From CAWBFD01 sp963788115 (lineage in GTDB: Bacteria > Actinomycetota > Thermoleophilia > Solirubrobacterales > 70-9), in contig CAWBFD010000004.1 of assembly GCA_963788115.1 (NCBI GenBank), positions 1,612,001 through 1,676,000 on the forward strand: a stretch of DNA of 64,000 nt, read 5' to 3'. Below, one piece after another: positions 8,174 through 16,680 of the stretch. Every line of letters begins with the position of its first letter. Position 1 is the stretch's first letter. The translations under genes and the position numbers were made by a program. The notes beneath the pieces are model-generated. The model had not been told where the DNA came from and made no database searches. It was given only the letters and a program-made list of their open reading frames with translations.

Positions 8174-9058
8174 TCAATCGAGCGCGGCCACGATCTCAGC
8201 CGCGATCTCGTCGTCGCTCCGGCCGCTGCGATCGATCAGGTGCACGCCGGGCATCCTCCGCATCCAGGTGAGCTGGCGGCGGGCGTAGGCGAGGTGGGCC
8301 CGCCTGAGCGCGTCGAGGTCGCCGGCGAGGAGCTGGTCGAACCCGATCGCGGCGCGGGCGGTTCGCGAGGCCCCGGCCCGGTCCGCTCGCCGGGCCTCGT
8401 CGGCGGCGCCGGCCTCCGCCATCAGCTCGACCCGCCGCTCGACCCGGCGGGAAAGCTCGTCACGGTCGATCGTGAGGCCCGTGAGCAGCGTCTGGTGCCG
8501 CAGCCGCTCGGTCCACAGCCCTGCGCTCGAGCGGTGCGGCTCGATCCCTGCCCGCTGGAGCTCGGTCAGCCTCGCGATGCGCTTGCGGTCGTTCGGGTGG
8601 ACGGTGGCGGCGATGTCCGGGTCGAGCTCGTCGTGGAGCGCCGAGGGGCCGCGCTCGCGGAGGTCACGCTCGACCGCCGCGCGCAGGGCGCGCGGCACGG
8701 GCGGGCGCAGGTCGAGATCGGCGAGCGCAGCGCGCAGGTAGAGCCCCGTCCCACCGACCACGATCGGGCGGCGTCCCTCGGCGACGAGCTGGTCGATCTC
8801 GGCGTGGGCGAGGTTCGCGAACCGGCCGGCGCTGAACTCGCCGTCGATCGGGACGAAGCCGAGAAGCCGATGCTCGAGCCGGGCGCGCTCGCCGTCCGTC
8901 GCGGCGCCGCTCAGCGCCCCCAGCCCCTCGTAGACCTGGATCGAGTCGCAGTTGACGGCCACGGGGTCCCCCCCGCGCTCGCGCAGCCGATCGGCCACGG
9001 CGAGCGCGACCGCGGTCTTCCCGACCCCGGTGGGGCCGAAGATGGCGAGCACCTCCAC
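8174..9058 (-). CDS. miaA: tRNA dimethylallyltransferase
   Basis: MiaA adds the dimethylallyl group to A37 of tRNAs reading UNN codons. The P-loop GPTGVGKT is at residues 8-15, and the family motifs NCDSIQVYEGL, GGTGLYLRA and the C-terminal YARRQLTWMRRMPGV are all present. The start is GTG and the length, 294 aa, is normal. It lies 14 bp after miaB, whose product (methylthiolation at C2) acts on the MiaA product, so the pair encodes consecutive steps of ms2i6A37 formation. Confidence 0.96.
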   Translation of the reverse strand: MEVLAIFGPTGVGKTAVALAVADRLRERGGDPVAVNCDSIQVYEGLGALSGAATDGERARLEHRLLGFVPIDGEFSAGRFANLAHAEIDQLVAEGRRPIVVGGTGLYLRAALADLDLRPPVPRALRAAVERDLRERGPSALHDELDPDIAATVHPNDRKRIARLTELQRAGIEPHRSSAGLWTERLRHQTLLTGLTIDRDELSRRVERRVELMAEAGAADEARRADRAGASRTARAAIGFDQLLAGDLDALRRAHLAYARRQLTWMRRMPGVHLIDRSGRSDDEIAAEIVAALD

Positions 9059-9072
9059 GCCCGCGCCCCGGG

Positions 9073-10398
9073 CTAGGCGACGCGACTCGAGAGCCGCTCT
9101 GTGCCAGCGAGCGTGGTCGAGGTCGCGTCGGCGATCTCGACGTCGACCAGCTCGCCCGGCGAGGCGGTGCCGTCGAAGTTGACGGTCTTGTTGTGCCTGG
9201 TCCGTCCCCGAAGGCGGGTGGGATCGGTACGGCTGGGTCCCTCGACCAGGACCTCCATCGTCCGCCCCACGAAGCGCTGGCCGCGCTCGCGCGCGCGGTG
9301 CTGGACGAGCTCCACCAGCCGCTCCATCCGCTCGCGCTTGACCGGGTGTGGCACCTGATCCGGGAGGGTCGCCGCCTCGGTTCCCCGCCGCGGGGAGAAG
9401 ACGAAGGTGAAGGCGCCGTCATAGCCGACCTGGTCCACGACCTCGAGCGTCGCGGCGAAGTCGTCCTCGGTCTCCCCGGGGAAGCCGACGATGATATCGG
9501 TGGTGAGCGCGCAGTCGGGCACGTGCTCGCGGATCAGCGCGACCCGGTCGAGGTAGCGCTCTCGGTTGTAGGTGCGGCGCATCGCCTTGAGGACCCGGCT
9601 CGAGCCCGACTGCAGCGGCAGGTGTATGTGCTCGCAAAGGGCCCGGAGCTCGGCATGGGCGCGAATCACGTCCTCGCGCATGTCCTTCGGATGCGGGCTG
9701 GTGTAGCGGATCCGCTCGACGCCGTCGACGCCGTCGAGCCGCGCGAGCAGATCGGAGAAGCGGATCCGCCGCTCCTTCGGCAGGTCCCGTCCGTAGCTGT
9801 TCACGTTCTGGCCCAAGAGCGTGACCTCACGCACGCCATCCGACGCGAGGCCCTCGATTTCGGTCATGAGCTCATCCGGGTCGCGGCTGGCCTCCCGTCC
9901 CCGGGTCGAAGGGACGATGCAGTAGGAGCAGACGCAGTTGCAACCCTGCGAGATCTGGACCCAGGCCTGGAACTCACGCTCGCGCTTCGCCGGCAGATGA
10001 CCGGAGAAGTCCTCGAACTCGAAGTAGCCCTGCGCGGTCAGCGAGTCCTGGGCGAGGAACTCGGCGAGCCGGTGGATCTGTCCCGGGCCGAAGGCCACGT
10101 CCACGAACGGGAACCGCTCGAACACCTCGTCCTTGACGGACTGGGCCCAGCAGCCGCCGACGCCGACGATCCGCTCCGGATCGTCCGACTTGAGCCGCTT
10201 CGCCTGGCCCAGGTGGGCGATGAAGCGGCTGTCGGCCGACTCGCGGATGGAGCAGGTGTTGAACAGGATCAGATCGGCCTGATCGCGCTCGTCCGCCTCC
10301 TCGTAGCCGAGCGTGCTCAGCATGCCCTTCATCCGCTCGGAGTCGTGCTCGTTCATCTGGCACCCGAACGTGGTGACGTGGAAGCGCCGACTTCGCAT
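9073..10398 (-). CDS. miaB: tRNA-2-methylthio-N6-dimethylallyladenosine synthase
   Basis: MiaB is a radical-SAM methylthiotransferase that converts i6A37 to ms2i6A37 in tRNA. The N-terminal UPF0004 domain shows TFGCQMNEHDSERM with the first of three cluster Cys; the others lie in NTCSIRES and GVGGCWAQ. The radical-SAM motif CNCVCSYC (CxxxCxxC) follows in a typical context ending in PSTRGRE. A TRAM domain closes the protein (FVGRTMEVLVEG onward). The length, 441 aa, is normal. The start is ATG at 10398. Confidence 0.96.
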   Translation of the reverse strand: MRSRRFHVTTFGCQMNEHDSERMKGMLSTLGYEEADERDQADLILFNTCSIRESADSRFIAHLGQAKRLKSDDPERIVGVGGCWAQSVKDEVFERFPFVDVAFGPGQIHRLAEFLAQDSLTAQGYFEFEDFSGHLPAKREREFQAWVQISQGCNCVCSYCIVPSTRGREASRDPDELMTEIEGLASDGVREVTLLGQNVNSYGRDLPKERRIRFSDLLARLDGVDGVERIRYTSPHPKDMREDVIRAHAELRALCEHIHLPLQSGSSRVLKAMRRTYNRERYLDRVALIREHVPDCALTTDIIVGFPGETEDDFAATLEVVDQVGYDGAFTFVFSPRRGTEAATLPDQVPHPVKRERMERLVELVQHRARERGQRFVGRTMEVLVEGPSRTDPTRLRGRTRHNKTVNFDGTASPGELVDVEIADATSTTLAGTERLSSRVA

Positions 10399-10429
10399 GG
10401 GAAGGATGTTACGTGCGGCGAGCGGAGGA

Positions 10430-11368
10430 TCAGCTCACGGCCGCCAGCGGCGGTTGCGGCTGGGCCGTGCAGTCGGCGCTGATCTCCTTGAGGATGCCCA
10501 GCATGGCCTCGGTCGCGGGCGAGCGGTAGCTGCCCGCAGGCGTCGCGGCGACTACGAGGCGCACCGGCGTATGCCCGGAGAGCTCACGGATAACGACGTC
10601 GTCGCGTACCGCCTGGAGCGCGAGTTGGGGGATCAACGCAATCCCGACTCCGGCCGCGATGAACCCCTGGATCGCCAGGTAGTCCTCGTTCTCGAACGCG
10701 ACCCTCGGCTCGAATCCCGCCGCGTGGCACGCCCGAAGGAAGATCGCCGAGTCCGGGCATGGCGAGCCGTCGGCGATCCAGGTCTCGTCCGTGAGGTCCG
10801 CGAGCTTCAGCCCGCGCTTTCCCGCCAGGGGGTGGTCCGCGGGCAGCGCCACGAGCATCGGATCGTCGAGCAGGTGGATGCGATCGAGCCGGCCGTCATC
10901 GGACGCGGACCCGAAGCCCGACTCGAGGAGCAGCGCGATGTCCACGTCACCCGCCCTGAGCCCCTCGATCGCCACATCCCCCTTTCCCACCGAGAGCTCA
11001 ACCGCCACCCCGGGATGGCGCTCGCGGAAGGCGGCCATCGCCCGCGGGATCAGGGAGGCGCCGCCCGTCGGAAACGACATCAGCCGCACCTGGCCGCCGC
11101 GCAGATCGGTGACCGCTTCGAGCTCGGCCTCCGCCTCCGCGAGCCGCGCGAGAATCGCCTCGGAGTGCCTGAGGAGCACTCGGCCGGCCTCGGTCAGGCG
11201 CACGCCCCGGGGGGTGCGGTCGACCAGCTTTGCGCCCGCCCTCTGCTCGAGCGCGGCGATCTGCTGGGAGACCGCCGGCTGCGTGTAGCTCAGCGCCTCT
11301 GCCGCCGCGGAGAACGAGCCGCGTTCGGCCACCTCCTTGAGCACCCGAAGGTGCTTCAGATCGAGCAT
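10430..11368 (-). CDS. LysR-family transcriptional regulator
   Basis: The N-terminal winged helix is classic LysR: LKHLRVLKEVAERGSFSAAA, then LSYTQPAVSQQIAALEQRAG, then RTPRGVRLTEAGRVLL. The effector-binding domain follows from about residue 90 and is complete (312 aa). The ligand is unknown. The gene is transcribed away from a small GNAT-like gene at 11463 across a 94-bp AT-rich gap, the arrangement in which LysR proteins usually regulate themselves and the divergent gene. Confidence 0.93.
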   Translation of the reverse strand: MLDLKHLRVLKEVAERGSFSAAAEALSYTQPAVSQQIAALEQRAGAKLVDRTPRGVRLTEAGRVLLRHSEAILARLAEAEAELEAVTDLRGGQVRLMSFPTGGASLIPRAMAAFRERHPGVAVELSVGKGDVAIEGLRAGDVDIALLLESGFGSASDDGRLDRIHLLDDPMLVALPADHPLAGKRGLKLADLTDETWIADGSPCPDSAIFLRACHAAGFEPRVAFENEDYLAIQGFIAAGVGIALIPQLALQAVRDDVVIRELSGHTPVRLVVAATPAGSYRSPATEAMLGILKEISADCTAQPQPPLAAVS

Positions 11369-11462
11369 AACGGCACCTTATCACCGATCTATAGATATCT
11401 CTATTTGACCTTATGCCGATCCGCGGTCACACTGGCTGTGCAACCGGACCAGGAGGCACGAA
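11369..11462. promoter_or_regulatory. Divergent promoter region with AT-rich palindromes, candidate LysR operator
   Basis: In this very GC-rich DNA the gap contains GATCTATAGATATCTCTATT around 11383-11404. It includes the perfect 10-bp palindrome ATCTATAGAT and the interrupted repeat ATAG-N6-CTAT, which overlap. LysR proteins bind T-N11-A type palindromes between divergent genes, so this is the obvious candidate operator. Assignment is from position and symmetry only. Confidence 0.5.
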
Positions 11463-11774
11463 ATGACCCGGCTCGACGACCTCACCATTCGGCGCGCGAC
11501 CGATCGCGACCGCGAGGCGCTCGATCGGCTCGCGGGCCTCGACTCGACGCACCTGCCGGCTGACGACTTCCTGATCGCGGAGGTCGGCGGCGAGCCGTGG
11601 GCGGCGGTCGGGATCGCGAGCGGCGCGATCGTCGCGAACCCGTTCCGCCCGAGCGCCGACGTGGCCGCGTTGCTTCGCCTCCGCGCGGAGCGTGCGCGCG
11701 ACGCGCGTGTGACCCGCCCCGGGCTGTGGAGTCGTCGCCGGCTCGCAGCAGTCAGCGGCGCCGGCCCACGATAG
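11463..11774 (+). CDS. Small hypothetical protein resembling the N-terminal part of a GNAT domain
   Basis: The 103-aa protein begins MTRLDDLTIRRATDRDREAL, the opening strand-helix of a GNAT acetyltransferase. It continues to FLIAEVGGEPWAAVGIASGAIVANPF, which would be the second and third strands. It then stops being GNAT-like and ends in an Arg-rich helix, so the acetyl-CoA-binding half is missing. Short proteins of this design are seen in actinobacteria and may not be acetyltransferases at all. The start ATG has AGGAGG-like sequence 8 bp upstream (ccaggaggcacga). It is divergent from the LysR gene and likely its target. Confidence 0.6.
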   Translation: MTRLDDLTIRRATDRDREALDRLAGLDSTHLPADDFLIAEVGGEPWAAVGIASGAIVANPFRPSADVAALLRLRAERARDARVTRPGLWSRRRLAAVSGAGPR

Positions 11775-11777
11775 AGC

Positions 11778-12446
11778 TCACCTGGTGCTCTGCACCAGGT
11801 ACTGGACCAGCGCGTCGATCTGCTCTTGGCTCAGGGCCTGGGCGAAGTCCGTGGGCATCAAGGGTTGATAGCCCTGCGCGATCTCGGCCTGCGGATCCAC
11901 GATCGAGGTCTCGATGAAGGCCGGCGGTCGGCCCTGGAGCGCCTCATCCAGGTTGGGGCCGACCTCCCCGGTGGCGCCGGCGGCCTGCAGCGAATGACAG
12001 CCGGCGCAGCCCTCGTCGTTGAACAGCCGCTCGCCCTCGGCGAGTGCCGCCTGGCTTGGCTGACCCCCGCCAGCCGGCTGGGCTCCGCCGCCCTGCTGAG
12101 CGCCTCCGCCGCCGGGCTGGCCTCCACCGCCTTCCGCACCGCCACCGGGCTCCGCTTGCGCCTCGACCTCCCCCACGCTTTCCCCGGTGGCCTCGGCCTC
12201 GACCACCTCTGACGGCGACGGCACCTCGCCGGCAGCAATCTCTTCATCGCGGTGCTCCTGCTCGTCCTCCGCCTGAAGCCAGGCGAAGGTGGCGGTTGCG
12301 CCGACCATGACCACGAGGATCGCGAGTCCCAGCGCCAGCACCCCCTTGCTGGTCGGGAACCGCTCGAACCGCAGGCCGATCGCCGAAACGATCAACGCGA
12401 TCACGACCAGGGCGATGCCGAGAACGTAGAACAGCGTCTCGTTCAT
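11778..12446 (-). CDS. Membrane-anchored c-type cytochrome
   Basis: Two hydrophobic helices occupy residues 5-25 and about 35-57, followed by an acidic stretch and a long Gly/Gln/Pro-rich linker (about residues 100-130). A cytochrome c domain closes the protein, with the haem-binding motif CAGCH and a later Met in YQPLMPTDFAQ as probable distal ligand. The whole (222 aa) looks like a small electron-transfer protein anchored in the membrane with the haem domain outside. No oxidase or quinol-reductase genes are adjacent, so its partner is unknown. Confidence 0.85.
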   Translation of the reverse strand: MNETLFYVLGIALVVIALIVSAIGLRFERFPTSKGVLALGLAILVVMVGATATFAWLQAEDEQEHRDEEIAAGEVPSPSEVVEAEATGESVGEVEAQAEPGGGAEGGGGQPGGGGAQQGGGAQPAGGGQPSQAALAEGERLFNDEGCAGCHSLQAAGATGEVGPNLDEALQGRPPAFIETSIVDPQAEIAQGYQPLMPTDFAQALSQEQIDALVQYLVQSTR

Positions 12447-12482
12447 GCGTCGCGATCCTAGTCTGTCGGCGGGCCCCTCCGC

Positions 12483-13898
12483 TCAGCTCGCATACGACGT
12501 CGCGCGGCGCTCGCGAATGACGGTGATCTTGATCCTTCCCGGGTACTCCATCTCCTTCTCGATCGCGGCGGCGACTTCGTGCGAGATCAGGGCGGCGCGC
12601 TCGTCGTCGACGGCGCCGGGATCGACGATCACCCGCACCTCGCGACCGGCGCGCATCGCGAACACCCGCTCGACCCCCTCGTAGCGAGAGGCGATCTGCT
12701 CCAGGTCGCGCAGTCGCGCGACGTACTCCTCGAGCGAATCCCCCCGGGCGCCCGGACGGGCACCGGAGAGCGCGTCCGCCGCCTGCACGATCACCGCCTC
12801 GACCGTGCGCGGGTCGACGTCATTGTGGTGGGCCTCCATCGCGTGCGCGACCGCCTCGGACTCGCCATGGCGACGGGCGATCCTGCCGCCGATCAACGCG
12901 TGCGGCCCCTCGACCTCGTGCGTCACCGCCTTGCCGATGTCGTGAAGCAGGGCTGCGCGCCGCGCCGTCTCCACCGACGCTCCCAGCTCCTCGGCCATGA
13001 TCGCCGCGAGGTTCGTCGTCTCGACCAGATGGTCGAGGACGTTCTGCCCGTAGCTGGTGCGGAAGCGGAGTTGGCCGAGCAGCTCGACCAGCTTCGGGTC
13101 CAGCGCGTGCACCCGCGCCTCGAGCGCCGCGCGCTCGCCCTCCTCGGAGACCCGGCCCCCGATCTCCTCCCGGACGTGCTCGTACGTCTCCTCGATCAGC
13201 GCCGGGTGAATCCGGCCGTCTGCGATCAGCCGCTCGAGGGTGAGGCGCGCGACCTCACGGCGGACCCCGTCGAAGCTCGAGAGCACGACCGCGTTGGGCG
13301 TCTCGTCGATGATCACATCCACCCCCGTGAGCTTTTCGAGCGCCCTTATGTTGCGGCCGTCGCGGCCGATGATCCGGCCCTTCATCTCGTCGTTGGGAAG
13401 CTCGACGAGGCGTGTGGTGCTCTCGCTCGCGTGAGTGGCCGCCAGGCGCTGCGTCGCGATCGCGAGGATGTTCCGCGCCCGCTTCTCGGCGTCGCGAGCG
13501 GTCTCGTCCTCGATCTGTCGGAGCTTGAGCCCCGCTTGATGGCGAGCCTCCTGCTCGACCTCCGCGATCAGCAGCTGCCGTGCCTGGGCGGCCGTGAGAC
13601 CCGAGATTCGCTCGAGCTCGCGCCTCTGCACTCGCTTGGCCTGCTTCAGCTCCTCGTGTTGAGCCTCGAGGTTACGCTCACGGTCGTCGAGCGTTTGCGC
13701 GCGACGGTCGAGGTCCGCGCGCTGCACCTCGAGCGATTCGACATCGCGCAGGGCCCGCTCCTCCATGCGGGCGATCTCCTCACGTCGGGCCTGGAGCTCG
13801 TCCGCGGGGTCCGACAGCGGCTTGACGGTCGCCGTACGCTGCTCGCGGACGGCGGCTCCCCGCCGTCGCCACGGTAGCCACAGCGCGCGTTCGCCCAT
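12483..13898 (-). CDS. rny: Ribonuclease Y
   Basis: RNase Y is an endoribonuclease that starts mRNA decay. In order there is a charged coiled coil (about 25-155), a KH domain (LPNDEMKGRIIGRDGRNIRALEKLTGVD, about 165-195) and an HD domain with the metal motif LLHDIGKAVTHE. The C-terminus, EYPGRIKITVIRERR, matches the family. The usual N-terminal transmembrane helix is absent: the protein opens MGERALWLPWRRRGAAVREQ, and in-frame codons upstream of 13898 are also polar. At 471 aa it is shorter than the roughly 520 aa of anchored homologues. Confidence 0.92.
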   Translation of the reverse strand: MGERALWLPWRRRGAAVREQRTATVKPLSDPADELQARREEIARMEERALRDVESLEVQRADLDRRAQTLDDRERNLEAQHEELKQAKRVQRRELERISGLTAAQARQLLIAEVEQEARHQAGLKLRQIEDETARDAEKRARNILAIATQRLAATHASESTTRLVELPNDEMKGRIIGRDGRNIRALEKLTGVDVIIDETPNAVVLSSFDGVRREVARLTLERLIADGRIHPALIEETYEHVREEIGGRVSEEGERAALEARVHALDPKLVELLGQLRFRTSYGQNVLDHLVETTNLAAIMAEELGASVETARRAALLHDIGKAVTHEVEGPHALIGGRIARRHGESEAVAHAMEAHHNDVDPRTVEAVIVQAADALSGARPGARGDSLEEYVARLRDLEQIASRYEGVERVFAMRAGREVRVIVDPGAVDDERAALISHEVAAAIEKEMEYPGRIKITVIRERRATSYAS

Positions 13899-14342
13899 CT
13901 CTTCCTCTCCCTGGCCGTGGCTCGCGACGCCCGGCCAGTTCTTGTCCGGTTATCGATCTCACGCGCCGTCGCGACGGCGCTCGCGACCGCGGCGTCGAAG
14001 AAACGAGCCCTGCTTGTCCGGCTTTGGCCCGAAGGGGCGCATCGCGCCCGTGGCGGGTCTCACCGATCGGAACGGTTGCCTCTAGGGCGCTTCCCTCCCG
14101 CGCTCGGCGATCCCCCTGAGAAGTTCGTCGAAGGTCAGTGTTCTCGGTCTCAAAAGCTCGTGATCAGCAGTGGATTCGTGTCTTCAGACGGCTCACGGCC
14201 GCCCATGGATCGTAGAGGCGCCCAGGGCTTCTCGCAAGTGTGCAAGGACGTTGTCGCCGCACCTTCCCTTATGCCGCCTCGCGCTCAGCGCCCCTCGGTT
14301 CGCGCTGGGCCCTGAACAATCGCTCCCCGCCGCACCCTCCCC
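13899..14342. other. 444-bp gene-free region between recX and rny
   Basis: No ORF here looks like a protein. The stretch contains a perfect 18-bp palindrome GCGCCGTCGCGACGGCGC at 13963-13980, a short copy (14254-14287) and most of a longer copy (14288-14342) of the dispersed repeat described separately. For the minus strand it is the 3' region of recX and the 5' region of rny, so it should hold the rny promoter and leader. I see no convincing promoter elements and no T-run terminator. Confidence 0.5.
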
Positions 14343-14363
14343 TTATGCTGCGTCGCGCTCACG
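14288..14363. repeat. 76-bp dispersed repeat, copy 1 (3' end of recX)
   Basis: This segment aligns without gaps to 56191-56266 at roughly 80% identity. Shared blocks include GTTCGCGC, GGCCCTGAA, TCCCCGCCGC, CCCTCCCCTT and GCGCTCACG. A partial third copy of the last half lies just before it at 14254-14287. In both full copies one end runs a few codons into the 3' end of a minus-strand gene (recX here, pyrB at the other). No transposase is associated. Confidence 0.75.
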
Positions 14364-14795
14364 GCGCGTGACCGCCTCGTAGGCGACCTCCAGCTCGTAG
14401 CCCCGCCGGGCGAGGAAGGCAAGCGCCCGAGCCCGCTCGGCCTCGGTGTCGAGCACGGCGCCCCGTCCGGCGAGCAGCCCGGCCGCCCGGTCGATCTGGT
14501 CGAGACGGGACTCCGACGCCAGCGCGGTCTCGATCAGGTCCCGGTCGATGCCCCGCTGCATCAGGGCGTCGCGAATGCGCTCGGCCCCCCACCCGCGCAA
14601 CTCGCGCTTGTCCTCGGCGTAGCGGCGTGCGAAGCGCTCATCGTCGAGCTCCCCGAGCTCGATCAGCCGCTCGATCGTCTCGGCGACCTCCTCCTCAGCG
14701 TAGCCGCGAGCCGTCAGCCACTCGGTCAACTCGGCGACGCTGCGCTCGCGCCGCCCGATTGCGTCGACCGCGCGTTCGAACGCCTCGCGGCGCAC
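14343..14795 (-). CDS. recX: Regulatory protein RecX
   Basis: RecX binds RecA filaments and restrains strand exchange. The 150-aa all-helical protein shows the tandem three-helix repeats of the family: RERSVAELTEWLTARGYAEEEVAETIERLIELGELDDERFARRYAEDK, then RGWGAERIRDALMQRGIDRDLI, then ARALAFLARRGYELEVAYEAV. It starts directly at the recA stop codon (recA ends at 14796), so the two are translationally coupled. Its 3' end overlaps a dispersed intergenic repeat. Confidence 0.94.
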   Translation of the reverse strand: MRREAFERAVDAIGRRERSVAELTEWLTARGYAEEEVAETIERLIELGELDDERFARRYAEDKRELRGWGAERIRDALMQRGIDRDLIETALASESRLDQIDRAAGLLAGRGAVLDTEAERARALAFLARRGYELEVAYEAVTRRERDAA

Positions 14796-15950
14796 CTACG
14801 CGGCTTTGCGCTCGGCCGGCGCCTCGGCCTCGGGCTCCGGCGACCGGGCTTCCTCCGCTGCGGCGGGCACCGCGCTCGGCGCCGCCGGCGGCCGCTCGAT
14901 CCCGAGCTGGTCGTAGACCTTCTGCTCGATCTCGTTCGCCAGCTCCGGATTCTCGGCCAGGTACTGCTTGGAGTTGTTGCGGCCCTGCCCGAGGCGGAGC
15001 TCCCCGTAGGAGAAGAACGACCCCGACTTCTGCACCAGGTCGTGCTCGACCCCCAGGTCAAGCAGGGCCCCCTGCTTCGAGATGCCGACGCCGTACTCGA
15101 TGTCGAACTCGGCCTGGCGGAACGGCGCCGCGACCTTGTTCTTCACCACCTTCACTCGGACCCGATTGCCGACCGCCTCGGTCCCGTCCTTCAGCGTCTC
15201 GATCCTGCGGATATCGAGTCGCTGCGAGGAATAGAACTTGAGCGCCCGTCCGCCGGGCTGGGTCTCCGGCGAGCCGTATGTGACCCCGATCTTCTCTCGA
15301 ATCTGATTGGTGAACACGCACACGGTCTTGGCCCGGTTGAGGTTGCCGGCGAGCTTGCGCAGCGCCTGCGACATCAACCGCGCCTGAAGCCCCACCTGCT
15401 GCTCGCCCATCTGCCCCTCGAGCTCGACCCGCGGGGTGAGCGCGGCGACCGAGTCGATCGAAACCACGTCCACCGCCCCGGAGCGGACCAGCACATCGAC
15501 GATCTCGAGCGCCTGCTCGCCGTAGTCGGGCTGGGAGACCAGCAGCTCGTCCGTGTTCACCCCGATCCGCTTCGCGTAGATCGGGTCGATCGCGTGCTCG
15601 GCGTCGACGAAGGCACAGACCCCACCCCGGGCCTGGGCCTCGGCGATGATGTGGTAGACGAGCGTCGTCTTCCCCGACGACTCCGGGCCGAAGATCTCGA
15701 CGATCCGCCCGCGCGGCACCCCGCCGACGCCGAGCGCCAGATCGAGCGGCAGCGCCCCGGTCGGGATCGCCTCGACCTGAACCGCGCTCTTGTCGCCCAG
15801 GCGCATCACCGAGCCCTGCCCGAACTGGCGCTCGATCTGGGTCACCGCGGCCTGTAGGGCGGCGTCCTTGGCCTTCGCCTCCTTGGCGCTGGCCTTGCCG
15901 TTGGCCGCCTTCAGGTTCGCCTTCTTCTCGTCTGCCATCGTCTTCATCAC
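14796..15950 (-). CDS. recA: Recombinase RecA
   Basis: RecA polymerises on single-stranded DNA, catalyses strand exchange and triggers LexA cleavage. The Walker A motif GPESSGKTT, the MAW-like NTDELLVSQPDYGEQALEI, L1/L2 regions and the C-terminal domain are all standard. An Ala/Lys-rich N-terminal extension (about 25 aa) and an acidic Ala/Glu/Pro tail frame the core. Start choice is unclear: GTG at 15950 and ATG at 15947 sit directly on AGAGG, while ATG at 15938 is 11 bp from it. No GAAC-N4-GTTC SOS-type box is visible in the 100 bp upstream of thpR. Confidence 0.97.
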   Translation of the reverse strand: MMKTMADEKKANLKAANGKASAKEAKAKDAALQAAVTQIERQFGQGSVMRLGDKSAVQVEAIPTGALPLDLALGVGGVPRGRIVEIFGPESSGKTTLVYHIIAEAQARGGVCAFVDAEHAIDPIYAKRIGVNTDELLVSQPDYGEQALEIVDVLVRSGAVDVVSIDSVAALTPRVELEGQMGEQQVGLQARLMSQALRKLAGNLNRAKTVCVFTNQIREKIGVTYGSPETQPGGRALKFYSSQRLDIRRIETLKDGTEAVGNRVRVKVVKNKVAAPFRQAEFDIEYGVGISKQGALLDLGVEHDLVQKSGSFFSYGELRLGQGRNNSKQYLAENPELANEIEQKVYDQLGIERPPAAPSAVPAAAEEARSPEPEAEAPAERKAA

Positions 15951-15962
15951 CTCTTTCCCGCC

Positions 15963-16580
15963 TCAACCGGGCGGCAAGTCGAAACCGGCCAGCGGCGCGT
16001 ATTCGGCGCCCGCCGGCCGCAGATGCGAACGGTAGAGAGTCACCCGGACGCCAAAGAAGGGGTCCAGGACGGCCTCGGGAAGCGGCCCCGGTGGGCTCTC
16101 GATCGCCCGCGGGTGGCCCCTGCGGCGCCGTCCGGAGGGGCCTTTCTCGCCTCGTTCGGGACGAGCTCTCGCCACCGTCACGTGCGACCAGAACTCCCGC
16201 TTCTCAGGCCGGTAGAAACCGTTCGCCTCGAGCCTCGCCGACAGCTCGGCCTGAAGCTCCTCCGTCGCCTTGCTGGGCGCGTCCACGGCGAACAGGCGGG
16301 GGCGGTTCCGCGGAACCCCCACCGGCTGGGGCTCGAACCGCAGCTCGACGGCGCGCGGGGCAATCCCCTCGATCTCGGCCGCGATCCGCTCGATCGCGCG
16401 CTCGGGCCGGTAGCCGAGGAAGCAGAGGGTGACGTGGAGCGCCTGGGGCGCGACTGCCCGCAGGGCCGGATCGGTCAGCTCGCGGCGCTGCCACGCCGCG
16501 AGGGCCTCGCGCACGCGATCGGGCAGGTCGAGCGCCGCGAACAGGCGTGCGCGCGGGCTTCCGAGTCGTTCCTTTGCCAT
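15963..16580 (-). CDS. thpR: RNA 2',3'-cyclic phosphodiesterase (2H phosphoesterase)
   Basis: The 205-aa protein has the two HxTx motifs of the LigT/ThpR 2H family: HVTLCFLG near residue 49 and HVTVARARP near 131. It opens with RLFAALDLPDRVREAL, which is also typical. These enzymes hydrolyse 2',3'-cyclic phosphate RNA ends to 2'-phosphate. It lies 12 bp upstream of recA on the same strand and probably shares its promoter. An RtcB/archease pair, which acts on the same kind of RNA end, lies elsewhere in the window. Confidence 0.9.
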   Translation of the reverse strand: MAKERLGSPRARLFAALDLPDRVREALAAWQRRELTDPALRAVAPQALHVTLCFLGYRPERAIERIAAEIEGIAPRAVELRFEPQPVGVPRNRPRLFAVDAPSKATEELQAELSARLEANGFYRPEKREFWSHVTVARARPERGEKGPSGRRRRGHPRAIESPPGPLPEAVLDPFFGVRVTLYRSHLRPAGAEYAPLAGFDLPPG

Positions 16581-16680
16581 CGAGCCTCACGCTAGGGATC
16601 GAATCCGCGCCAAGCAAGGCCGGTGTGTGCCGAGAGTGGGCCAACTGTGTGAAGCCCGGCGCACGTATCGTGCACGTGAC

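Noticed and set aside
9061..9085. Third copy of the 40-bp repeat near the miaB stop
   Set aside because: Only GGGCTAGG and a few flanking bases match, which is explained by the TAG stop in GC-rich context.
13917..14315. 132-codon plus-strand frame in the recX-rny gap
   Set aside because: No domain, an Arg/Ser/Pro-rich composition typical of chance frames in GC-rich DNA, and it runs through a dispersed repeat.
16581..16680. LexA box for the thpR-recA-recX operon
   Set aside because: No GAAC-N4-GTTC or similar dyad could be found in the gap.
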